Source: QYQD01 sp040754095
GTDB taxonomy: Bacteria; Desulfobacterota; QYQD01
DNA: 64,000 nucleotides
Assembly: GCA_040754095.1 (NCBI GenBank)
Contig: JBFMFO010000005.1
Coordinates: 1-64,000, forward strand
Direction: 5' to 3'
The position numbers and the translations under genes are program-made. Under the pieces are notes generated by a model, which saw nothing but the letters and a program-made list of their open reading frames with translations, ran no database searches and had not been told where the DNA came from. This document shows, one piece after another, positions 9,035 through 16,530 of the stretch. Every line of letters begins with the position of its first letter. Positions within the stretch are counted from its first letter, which is position 1.

Positions 9035-9063
9035 TTGACAGGTCTTTGAATTCGTGTTATATC
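9035..9063 (+). promoter_or_regulatory. Sigma-70-type promoter of tRNA-Thr
   Basis: A perfect -35 box TTGACA (9035-9040), a 17-bp spacer and a -10 box TATATC (9058-9063) end about 20 bp before the mature tRNA-Thr 5' end. The spacing is optimal for a housekeeping sigma factor. Confidence 0.75.
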
Positions 9064-9083
9064 CGTTTGCCGTCACTGTCCGG

Positions 9084-9158
9084 GCCGGCATAGCTCAGTG
9101 GTAGAGCAGCTGATTCGTAATCAGCAGGTCGAGGGTTCAAATCCCCCTGCCGGCTCCA
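9084..9158 (+). tRNA. tRNA-Thr (anticodon CGT)
   Basis: A complete cloverleaf: acceptor GCCGGCA/TGCCGGC, D-arm with AGTGGTAGA, anticodon loop TTCGTAA (anticodon CGT, reading ACG), T-arm GGGTTCAAATCCC, and an encoded CCA end at 9156-9158. It is 75 nt including CCA. A strong promoter lies directly upstream. Confidence 0.97.
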
Positions 9159-9225
9159 GTAAAAAATACCTCCTGGATTGCCACATCGTTCGTCTCCACG
9201 TTGACCATAATTATTCTCTATAAGC

Positions 9226-9585
9226 CTATCCCAGTCGTTTTCTAATAGACGTCTTCAACTCATCCAGGCTTGACGACTTGACGATATAATCATCAGACGC
9301 CCATGACCCCAGGTCGTGTTTGTATTCGCTATATGCTGTGCTTAGAATAACCGGCAGAGAAGGCTTTTGGGCCTTGAGCTGCCTTAACACCTCTATGCCA
9401 TCCATTCCCGGCATGTTTATATCCAGAATCACAAGATCTATGGGATTAGATCCGAATATTTCGAGGGCCTCCTCCCCATTCATCGCTGAAAAAACTTGAT
9501 AGCCCTCTTCTTCCAGCTCTTCCCGATAGAGCAGATGGATGCTTTCTTCATCATCTACCACGAGGATTTTCTTGTTCTCTTCCAC
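9226..9585 (-). CDS. Single-domain response regulator
   Basis: A 119-residue CheY-like receiver with no output domain. The acidic pocket is seen in VVDDEESIH near the N-terminus, the phospho-acceptor Asp lies in LVILDINMPGMDG at about residue 53, and the conserved Lys is in DYIVKSSSLDEL. It follows the histidine kinase gene after 13 bp on the same strand and is almost certainly its partner. With no DNA-binding domain, it must act by protein interaction or a phosphorelay. Output unknown. Confidence 0.92.
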   Translation of the reverse strand: MEENKKILVVDDEESIHLLYREELEEEGYQVFSAMNGEEALEIFGSNPIDLVILDINMPGMDGIEVLRQLKAQKPSLPVILSTAYSEYKHDLGSWASDDYIVKSSSLDELKTSIRKRLG

Positions 9586-9598
9586 AGCCAGCCCTCCA

Positions 9599-10966
9599 TT
9601 ATTCGCTCTTTTGTTTTTTTACCTTATTTTTTGGTTTATACACATTATGCCCTCTAGTCTCAGGATTCAGCGGCAGTTTTACGGAAAAAGCCACCCCTTG
9701 ACCCGGCTCGTTCTCAACCTCTATTTTGCCGCCATGATGAGAAACTATCCGGTAAGAAATAGCCAGGCCCAGCCCGGATCCCCCTTTTTTTGTGGTAAAA
9801 AAGGGGTTGAATATATTGTGAAGAATGGCCTCCGGGATGCCTCCGCCGGTATCTTTTATGGTGCACGTGGCAAACCTCCCTGCATCGTCTTCTTCCACAG
9901 AACTGCTTACCCAAATGGCCCCGCCCACAGGCATCGCCTGACGGGCGTTTAGCAGGATATTAAATAAGGTATGCTTGATTTGTCGCCCATCGCACCATAT
10001 CGGTGGAATAGACTTCATATCTTTTTTTACAGTTATAGACCCTTCTTCAAATTCACGACGCATCAGTTCCAGACATTCCTTGACAATATGGTTCAGGTCT
10101 TTTTTTGCATAAGCCTCTTCCGGTTCCTGGGCGTAATCCAGTAATTCATTTAAGGTCTTTTCCAGCCTCCCCACTTCATCTACAATTACCTCGAGGTAGC
10201 GCCTTCCACTATTATCTCCATTTACTACTTTAATCGCCCGCCGTGCCAAACCACCTATAGATACCAGGGGGTTCCTGATCTCGTGTGCCAGGGTAGAGGC
10301 CATCTCCCCCATGGCGGCCAACTTTTCCGCCTCTGCCAGCAGTCCCCTGGCCTCCACTAATTCTTTGTTGGTCCTATCAAGAAGGCTGTAAAGCCTGGCA
10401 TTATCCAGGGCGAGGCCGGTACGATTGGCCAACATACTTATAACACGGACATTCTCTTTAATTGTGGCGCGATTATTACAGGAATTATCAACCACTATGA
10501 CGCCCATAACCTTATCCTTGGCTATAATAGGAACCACAGCGCAGTCAGCACAGTCCGAGCCCTCAAACCATATCTTGCTAAGCACAGGATCTGAAACGGC
10601 ATTAATGGTTATAGGTGTCTTTTCTTGCACGGCTTGAGCCAGCGCCCCGCCATCCTTGCTTAATGGTATTATGACATCTCGTGCCGACGATTCCTCGCCT
10701 TTTTCCCCACGCCATACCTCTTTTAAACCCGCCTCCTGTTCATCCATCAGGCAGATTACCGCCCGATCAAAGCCCAGACCCTCTTCACCGGTTATAGCCC
10801 TGATAACGGTTTTTCCTACTTCATCTACCGAAACGGTGGTCATCAGGTGACCGCTTATCTTATAAAGTGTGGAGATCTCCCGCACCATGCTTTCGTTTTC
10901 GCGGGCCAGCGTCTCCACGGTCCTTTCCTTTTTTGTTTTTTTAAACAAGCTGTGGTTAGGGCTCAT
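9599..10966 (-). CDS. GAF-domain sensor histidine kinase
   Basis: A 455-residue soluble two-component kinase. A GAF domain (about residues 40-195) is followed by a short coiled coil and a HisKA dimerisation helix with the phospho-acceptor in LAHEIRNPLVSIGG. The HATPase_c domain has an N box (FNILLNARQAMP), G1 (IKDTGGGIPE) and G2 (GGSGLGLAISYRIVSHHGG). No membrane segment is present, so it senses a cytoplasmic signal. The GAF domain could bind a small ligand or haem, but nothing in the sequence decides this. The downstream gene is its single-domain receiver. Confidence 0.93.
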   Translation of the reverse strand: MSPNHSLFKKTKKERTVETLARENESMVREISTLYKISGHLMTTVSVDEVGKTVIRAITGEEGLGFDRAVICLMDEQEAGLKEVWRGEKGEESSARDVIIPLSKDGGALAQAVQEKTPITINAVSDPVLSKIWFEGSDCADCAVVPIIAKDKVMGVIVVDNSCNNRATIKENVRVISMLANRTGLALDNARLYSLLDRTNKELVEARGLLAEAEKLAAMGEMASTLAHEIRNPLVSIGGLARRAIKVVNGDNSGRRYLEVIVDEVGRLEKTLNELLDYAQEPEEAYAKKDLNHIVKECLELMRREFEEGSITVKKDMKSIPPIWCDGRQIKHTLFNILLNARQAMPVGGAIWVSSSVEEDDAGRFATCTIKDTGGGIPEAILHNIFNPFFTTKKGGSGLGLAISYRIVSHHGGKIEVENEPGQGVAFSVKLPLNPETRGHNVYKPKNKVKKQKSE

Positions 10967-11012
10967 CTCTTCTTGTTATCTCCGGCCTTTCTTAAGATGG
11001 GGCTGAACCACC

Positions 11013-12011
11013 CTAGATCGTCAATTCACGCAGGAATTTGGCCGCATCTTCGGGCGGGGTAGGATTTATATAGAAGCCTGTTCCCCATTCAAAACCTGCG
11101 ATCATGGTTAATTTAGGCATTATCTCGAAGTGCCAATGATAGTAATCCAGTGCGCCTTCCTTAAGAGGAGTAGTGTGTAAGACATAGTTGTACGGAACCC
11201 GGGGGATTGCGCCGTTAAGGCGTCGAAATGTCTCTGAGAAAATCTGAGCCAGCCGGCTAAATTCGTCATCGGTCACATCCACATACGAGGAGCTGTGCCT
11301 TTTTGGTAATATCCACATCTCAAAAGGTGCGCGGGGGGCAAACGGAGTAATGGCTAAGAAGTCTTCGTTTTCGCATACCAGTCTGGTCCCCCGGGTCAGC
11401 TCCTGACGTATTATATCGCAGAAGACGCAGCGCTCCTTGTAATTATAATAAGTCCTTGCCCCCTGCAACTCTTCACATACCAATTCCGGGACAACCGGAA
11501 GGGCAATAAGCTGAGAGTGTGAGTGCTCCAGTGACGCTCCTGCTGCACGCCCATAATTCTTAAATATCATAATATAACGAAAGCGCGTATCCTTTTTTAA
11601 ATCAATTATCCGCTCACGGTAAGACCGCAGGACTTCTACTAACCTTTCGGGGGATAGCTCTGCCAGGGTCTCGTCATGATTAGGGGTTTCTACTATCACT
11701 TCATGGGCGCCGACACCGTTCATCTTGTCATAGACACCTTCACCCTCTTTGTCCAGGTCCCCTTCAATCATAAGCGCCGGGTATTTATTGGGAACCACTC
11801 GCAGTGTCCAGCCCGGTGTGTTTGGCTCACCATGATTACGCCCATAAGCCAGAACCTCTTTGGGTGTGGTGTTTTCGTGACCGGGGCAAAGCGGACAAAA
11901 CCCTCCTTTCGCGATCTCCTTTTCGACCACGAAATCAGATGGTCTTTTGCCCCGCTCCTTAGAAATAATAACCCATCGCCCGACAATGGGATCTTTACGC
12001 AATTCAGGCAT
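11013..12011 (-). CDS. galT: Galactose-1-phosphate uridylyltransferase
   Basis: Leloir-pathway enzyme exchanging UMP between UDP-glucose and galactose-1-phosphate. The 332-residue length fits the bacterial HIT-superfamily GalT. An N-terminal zinc-type pair Cys39/Cys42 (FCPLCPGHE) is followed by a second pair in RCVFCDI. The active-site HxHxQ motif appears as EHSHSQLIALP rather than the more usual HPHGQ. C-terminal YHWHFEIMP completes the HIT fold. It lies just downstream of repeat family A copy 2 and the GH57 gene, which suggests a shared role in sugar or glycogen turnover. The related ADP-sugar adenylyltransferase activity of some homologues cannot be excluded. Confidence 0.88.
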   Translation of the reverse strand: MPELRKDPIVGRWVIISKERGKRPSDFVVEKEIAKGGFCPLCPGHENTTPKEVLAYGRNHGEPNTPGWTLRVVPNKYPALMIEGDLDKEGEGVYDKMNGVGAHEVIVETPNHDETLAELSPERLVEVLRSYRERIIDLKKDTRFRYIMIFKNYGRAAGASLEHSHSQLIALPVVPELVCEELQGARTYYNYKERCVFCDIIRQELTRGTRLVCENEDFLAITPFAPRAPFEMWILPKRHSSSYVDVTDDEFSRLAQIFSETFRRLNGAIPRVPYNYVLHTTPLKEGALDYYHWHFEIMPKLTMIAGFEWGTGFYINPTPPEDAAKFLRELTI

Positions 12012-12035
12012 TACTAATTCCTCCTAACTCGTGTT

Positions 12036-12138
12036 CATCCGGAAACTACTGTTTCCGGCTTCACGCTTTCAGCAATCAGCGATTAGCTGTCAGCAAAAAC
12101 CTAAGACAAACAACACATTAAGTTGAATGCTGAAAGCC
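12036..12138 (+). repeat. Dispersed repeat family A, copy 2 (right end missing)
   Basis: This copy lies between galT and the GH57 gene. It begins with the hairpin CATCCGGAAAC-tact-GTTTCCGG and continues through the TCAGC/GCTGA block and AAGACAAACAACACATTAAG, but it lacks the distal terminal hairpin present in the other three copies. Orientation matches the 41.1-kb copy. Confidence 0.78.
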
Positions 12139-12196
12139 CGTTTTTGTCTAGGCAGTGTCCTTTTTGAGCTTTGCCGTTTAGGTATCAAAGAAAAGA

Positions 12197-14398
12197 TTAT
12201 ACCTGCCAATGAATCTGCTCAAAATTTTCATCAGGCACGATAATGGCAAGGTAGCCCACAGATGGATACCTTTCCTTTACCAACCCCTTATCTCTTACCT
12301 CCACCACAAGGCGAATCTCCTCGCCCACATTAAAACCAAGATATTTAAAAGACACCGCCAATTCAACAAACTTATAAATACCAATAGAGTTGAACTCACC
12401 AACCAGAACCTGGTCGTTTGGCCTGCCCTTATATAATCGGTAATAAAAACCGTCTCCTTTAGCTGCCGGGAAGACAGTAAGGAAGTAAGGACGGCTGTTC
12501 AAAAGGTAGAGGTATATCTCCTGGTCCTGAGACCATCCGGAAAAATCCGCTTCGTCTGTCTCAAGCCGGAAGCAGAGGTTGTCCACATTAAAACCATAAT
12601 ATATGGCTGTTATTTTTTCTCTTCCCTGATACATGGCCCCGCCCGCTGTTTTGGTTTCAAAATAACCTGCTCCACTCCACTCATAAAACTGCGTAAGACG
12701 TCCGTCAAGGACAGGGTATATAAATCCCTTGGGCTCTATAGGTGGAATAACCTTTTTGAGCCTTTTTATAGGAGACTTCAGGCTTTCCGGTACTTCTTCT
12801 CCCATGGCCCGATATATCTGGGATAGATATTCCCGGAAAAGGCGATCAAACTCAAAAGAATAAGCGCTGGAGAAATGTTCTCCATACCACCAAAACCAAT
12901 CACTGCCCTCCGCGGCATGAAGGCTTTCCCAGGCCCTAGAGACGGCCTCATCAGACAAATCCTTTCTCTCTTTAAGACTCCTGGCTAAAAAGGACCTCGT
13001 CTGTCCAAGGAAATCCCAGCCCTCATTCTCCTCTACTCCACCAATCCAGATGTCAAAATTGTGGTTTATCCAGGAGCCGGTATAAAGATGGGCTATAGAT
13101 TCTGTTGGTGGAAATTCTTCCAGGTAGTCAGAAACAGTGGTGGTTTTAAACTCAGAGCTGTCTGAAAATCTCTTATAAATTTCTGTAAGAAAGGTCTCCC
13201 CTCCATCGCTGTAATGCTCCCAGGGGTTTTCTCCATCTAAAATAATGTTCAACAGAAGTGGTTTCTTACCTGACTGCCAAGTATTCCTTATATTGTGAAG
13301 ATGGGAAAAGAAATCTTCGGTTGCCTGGTGGGGCTGGTTGCGATAATAGACAAATCCAAATAGGTCTGATAGGCCATGATCCCTAAAAACCATATTTATC
13401 CTTGCCCCCTCATGCTCAACAGCGTATGGATAAAAAAGGGTGTCACGGTTATATTTGCCGGCCGAAGATATGCCTTGGCGTGCCAGGGAATGAAAAAGAA
13501 TGTCTTCGTCTGTCGCTGCCCATTTGACGCCCAGTTCATTCATAATTGGAATGAGTTCCGGGCAAACCGAGCCTTCCGAGGGCCATAGTCCACGGGGTCT
13601 CTGCCCAAAAAGTTTTTCGTGGAGGTTCATAGCTTCTGAGAGATGCCAATGGGCATCTTCAGGGTATTGAAAACGTTGGGGTAGTCTTACCTCAGGAATA
13701 GGCCGTCCGGCGAAATCAGAATCAATCAAAAGCGGCAGGATTGGATGATAGAAGGGGCTGGTGGTAATTTCTATCTGTTTCTTTTTAGCCAACCTTGCAT
13801 ACAGAGGAACGACTTCTTTAATTACTTCTTGCTGCGTGTCCAGGACTATACCCTTATCTGTCTCTGAAAAAAACTGCCCTTTTCGGAACAATCCATAAAT
13901 ATCCGGCTTTTTTCGGCTGGTATAGCCAAACCAAGTAAGATTAAACCATGTTTGAAGATCGAGGAAGTCCTGTGTATTGAAACGTGCCACGCTTTCTCTA
14001 ACGCGGGATTCATCAATTATCATCCCGCGTTTGAGTAGTAACTGCCAGAATCGCGGGTATGGTTTGATCATCGTCTCCCAGTTACAATTAAAAAAATTAC
14101 TAAGGATGAATTCTCTATCCTCGATAGTAAGCTCCCCGGCCGGTTTGGCACTTATATCCAAAAAATCATCCTTGGCCTGGCCTGAAACATAATCCTGTAA
14201 CTGTACCAAAAGGGATGGTACGAGATTAAAGGATTGTTTTATCGAGGAAAAATTAGAAAGTAGGGATGGCATGTCATGGTAAGCCTTTATACCATGCAAA
14301 CGAACCCAGGGCATAGAGTACCGGCCCCGAAGAGGGTCTTTATAGTTTGGTTGGTGCATGTGCCATAGAAAGGAGATATATAGCGGAGGCTGGTTCAT
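12197..14398 (-). CDS. Glycoside hydrolase family 57 protein
   Basis: A 733-residue GH57-type enzyme that acts on alpha-glucans by retaining catalysis (amylase, glucanotransferase or related). Conserved regions seen in order: HMHQPNYKD near the N-terminus (region 1), GLWPSEGSVCPE (the WPSEG block that carries the region 3 acid in this subfamily), WAATDEDILF, and ILDGENPWEHY in the expected position of the acid/base. A C-terminal section of about 200 residues is beta-rich and probably a separate accessory domain. It is probably cytoplasmic, as there is no signal peptide. galT follows downstream and a DksA-like gene lies 7 bp upstream. The exact substrate is unknown. Confidence 0.88.
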   Translation of the reverse strand: MNQPPLYISFLWHMHQPNYKDPLRGRYSMPWVRLHGIKAYHDMPSLLSNFSSIKQSFNLVPSLLVQLQDYVSGQAKDDFLDISAKPAGELTIEDREFILSNFFNCNWETMIKPYPRFWQLLLKRGMIIDESRVRESVARFNTQDFLDLQTWFNLTWFGYTSRKKPDIYGLFRKGQFFSETDKGIVLDTQQEVIKEVVPLYARLAKKKQIEITTSPFYHPILPLLIDSDFAGRPIPEVRLPQRFQYPEDAHWHLSEAMNLHEKLFGQRPRGLWPSEGSVCPELIPIMNELGVKWAATDEDILFHSLARQGISSAGKYNRDTLFYPYAVEHEGARINMVFRDHGLSDLFGFVYYRNQPHQATEDFFSHLHNIRNTWQSGKKPLLLNIILDGENPWEHYSDGGETFLTEIYKRFSDSSEFKTTTVSDYLEEFPPTESIAHLYTGSWINHNFDIWIGGVEENEGWDFLGQTRSFLARSLKERKDLSDEAVSRAWESLHAAEGSDWFWWYGEHFSSAYSFEFDRLFREYLSQIYRAMGEEVPESLKSPIKRLKKVIPPIEPKGFIYPVLDGRLTQFYEWSGAGYFETKTAGGAMYQGREKITAIYYGFNVDNLCFRLETDEADFSGWSQDQEIYLYLLNSRPYFLTVFPAAKGDGFYYRLYKGRPNDQVLVGEFNSIGIYKFVELAVSFKYLGFNVGEEIRLVVEVRDKGLVKERYPSVGYLAIIVPDENFEQIHWQV

Positions 14399-14404
14399 TA
14401 CCTA

Positions 14405-14773
14405 TTATGTACCGCGCATCTTTTCTGTGGCTTCTTGTTTCTTTTTACAATCTAAACACAAAGTAGTAACCGGACGAGCCTCTAATCTTTTTTCCGAAAT
14501 ATCTTCCCCGCAGCTCTCACAAATACCAAATGTCCCGTCATCTATCCGCTCTAATGCGCTTCGTATCTTCTGTAAAAGCTTCCTTTCCCTGTCCCGAATA
14601 CGCAGCTCAAAATTACGATCTGATTCAAGTGTGGCGCGATCGGCCGGGTCAGGGAAATTATCACTTAAGTCTGTCATATCAGAAAGGGTTTTTTCGGCCC
14701 CACTTAGAATTTCCTCTATTTTTTTATTTAGCAATTTTCTGAAATATTCTAATTTTTCCTTTTTCATTCCCAA
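14405..14773 (-). CDS. DksA/TraR-family C4 zinc-finger protein
   Basis: A 122-residue protein with a long N-terminal coiled coil (residues 1-75) and a C-terminal C4 zinc finger, GICESCGEDI...TLCLDCKKKQE. This is the layout of DksA-type proteins, which insert into the RNA polymerase secondary channel and work with ppGpp. The coiled-coil tip region reads DLSDNFPDPADRATLESD, retaining the DxxDxA-like acidic tip (DPADRA). It is slightly shorter than E. coli DksA (151 aa). It is upstream of the GH57 gene by 7 bp and may be co-transcribed. Its start region faces the AT-rich intergenic DNA before dnaN. Confidence 0.85.
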   Translation of the reverse strand: MGMKKEKLEYFRKLLNKKIEEILSGAEKTLSDMTDLSDNFPDPADRATLESDRNFELRIRDRERKLLQKIRSALERIDDGTFGICESCGEDISEKRLEARPVTTLCLDCKKKQEATEKMRGT

Positions 14774-15399
14774 TCCTCCGCCACTACTTAAATATATAAA
14801 TACAAAAACCTACCATTTTTCCCGATAAAGTAAAGTATAATCATACCCTGCTTCTTATTTAATCCAATCTTCGGAAAGGAAAATAGGTAACTCGGCCGTA
14901 CAAACCAGACCTACTTTTACCCTCCAACCGAGTAATTTTTCAACATCTTCCTTTAAATAATAAGCACCTCCTGAAATTAATATCTCTTTTTTATATATTT
15001 TTTCTTCTATACCCTCTTCTCTATCTATATATGATATAAAAATTTATCAGTAACTTATTCTTTAATATTAAAAAATACAACAAAAACACAAGGTTATAAT
15101 ATTATCCTTTAGATTGAAGTTTTTCTTATTCTAAATTATACTACAAGTTCTCTTTATATTTTTTTCTGAGTATAATGAGTCTCTAATAATTTTTAAAATT
15201 ATGTTAAAAAGTTGTTTAAAATTATATTACAGGGACTGTTGATAAAAAAATAAATGGTTAATAATACTTAATTCTGAATTTTATAAAAAGTAAATGGTTA
15301 ATTTTTACAAAGCCTTACGTTATTTTTCAACTATTTCTTATCAGATATATTATTAAGAAGTATCTTTTAATAATCTATATAAATAATAAGGAAAAAAAA
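14774..15399. other. AT-rich intergenic region upstream of dnaN
   Basis: A 626-bp non-coding stretch, strikingly AT-rich compared with its flanks, between the divergent DksA-like gene and dnaN. It holds many A/T runs, a direct repeat TAAATGGTTAAT spaced 40 bp, and one DnaA-box-like 9-mer TGTTGATAA at 15237-15245 (reverse complement TTATCAACA, one mismatch to TTATCCACA). I see no gene. It is a candidate for a promoter region or unwinding element, but a cluster of good DnaA boxes is lacking, so an origin call is weak. Confidence 0.5.
15251..15302 (+). repeat. Direct repeat TAAATGGTTAAT, two copies 40 bp apart
   Basis: The 12-mer TAAATGGTTAAT occurs at 15251-15262 and again at 15291-15302, with start-to-start spacing of exactly 40 bp, about 100 bp before the dnaN start codon. 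Each copy is preceded by a similar ATAAAAA-type run. The helical phasing suggests a pair of protein-binding sites, possibly for control of dnaN. Confidence 0.55.
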
Positions 15400-16515
15400 A
15401 TGGAACTAAAAATTAACAGAAACGAGTTGTTGGATGGTTTGAATAAAATACAAACCGTAGTTGAAAAGAAAAGCACTATGCCTATTATATCAAATGTCTT
15501 ACTTGATGCATTAGAAGGTCGGTTAAATATCGTAGCGACTGATCTTGAAGTGGGAATGAGGACAGAACATAATGCTGAGGTTATAAAAAAAGGAAAAATA
15601 ACCGTACCGGCCAGAAAACTATATGAAATGGTTCGAGAAATTCCAGGCCCTCATATAACTATAAAGGAAAAAGAATCCGGCAGGGTAAATATAAGTTCGG
15701 GGAAGATTATTTATACGTTAGTAGGCTTGCCGGCAGAACAATTTCCTTTGGTGTCATTTTATGAGGATGCAAAGGCTATTGAAATCCCCGCAAAAATAAT
15801 AAAGGATTTAATAAACAAGACTATCTTTTCCGTCTCTTTTGATGATAACAGAATTAATTTGGCAGGTATTTTTATAGAGAAGACAGTACTAGAAGATAAA
15901 GAGATATTGAGGATGGTATCATCTGACGGACATAGATTATCTCTTATGGAAAAAGATGTTCCCGGCATAAATGTCCTGGAAATTGATTCCGGGGTGATTT
16001 TACCAAGGAAAGGCGCCCGGGAAATACTAAAATTGTGCGAAGATACAGAAAATATTCTATTAGGATTTAAAGAAGACATTTGCGTTGTTGGGGCAAATCA
16101 AACAAAGATCGTGACGAGGCTTATTGATGGAGAATTTCCGGATTATCGGACCATTATACCTGCTGAGGGTAAAAAAAAGATATTTATAGAAAGGCAGTTT
16201 TTTTTGGATGTCCTACGTAGAACATCCATATTAGCCACGGATAAATATAAAGCAGTAAGCTTTAATTTTAGCAAAGGTAAAATGGAGGTTTTATCAGTAA
16301 ATCCAGATATAGGAGATGCGAGGGAGGAGCTTGAAATAGAGTATGAAGACGATGTATTTAGTATAAATTTTAATATCAACTACCTAATAGAAGCCATCGG
16401 GGCTCTGGAGAGCAATAAGATAGTTATAGAATTTGAAAACGAGACCAATCCATGTCTTATAAAAGGCACTGAAGAAGAGGGTTTTTTGGGTATTGTTATG
16501 CCTATGCGCGTGTAA
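15400..16515 (+). CDS. dnaN: DNA polymerase III beta subunit (sliding clamp)
   Basis: Ring-shaped processivity clamp of the replicative polymerase. The 371-residue length and the three-domain pattern are normal. The N-terminus reads LLDGLNKIQTVVEKKSTMPI, a typical clamp start. The C-terminus ends in GFLGIVMPMRV, matching the conserved (V/L)MPMR(L/V) end that forms part of the hydrophobic binding pocket. The start has an AAGGA ribosome site. gyrB follows after 15 bp. Codon use is unusually AT-rich (many ATA and AAA codons) relative to genes further downstream. dnaA and recF, common neighbours of dnaN, are absent. Confidence 0.97.
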   Translation: MELKINRNELLDGLNKIQTVVEKKSTMPIISNVLLDALEGRLNIVATDLEVGMRTEHNAEVIKKGKITVPARKLYEMVREIPGPHITIKEKESGRVNISSGKIIYTLVGLPAEQFPLVSFYEDAKAIEIPAKIIKDLINKTIFSVSFDDNRINLAGIFIEKTVLEDKEILRMVSSDGHRLSLMEKDVPGINVLEIDSGVILPRKGAREILKLCEDTENILLGFKEDICVVGANQTKIVTRLIDGEFPDYRTIIPAEGKKKIFIERQFFLDVLRRTSILATDKYKAVSFNFSKGKMEVLSVNPDIGDAREELEIEYEDDVFSINFNINYLIEAIGALESNKIVIEFENETNPCLIKGTEEEGFLGIVMPMRV

Positions 16516-16530
16516 AAGAGGATTATATAA

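Noticed and set aside
14774..15399. Replication origin (oriC)
   Set aside because: The base composition fits, but only one DnaA-box-like 9-mer with a mismatch is visible and dnaA is absent, so I leave it as a candidate rather than a call.
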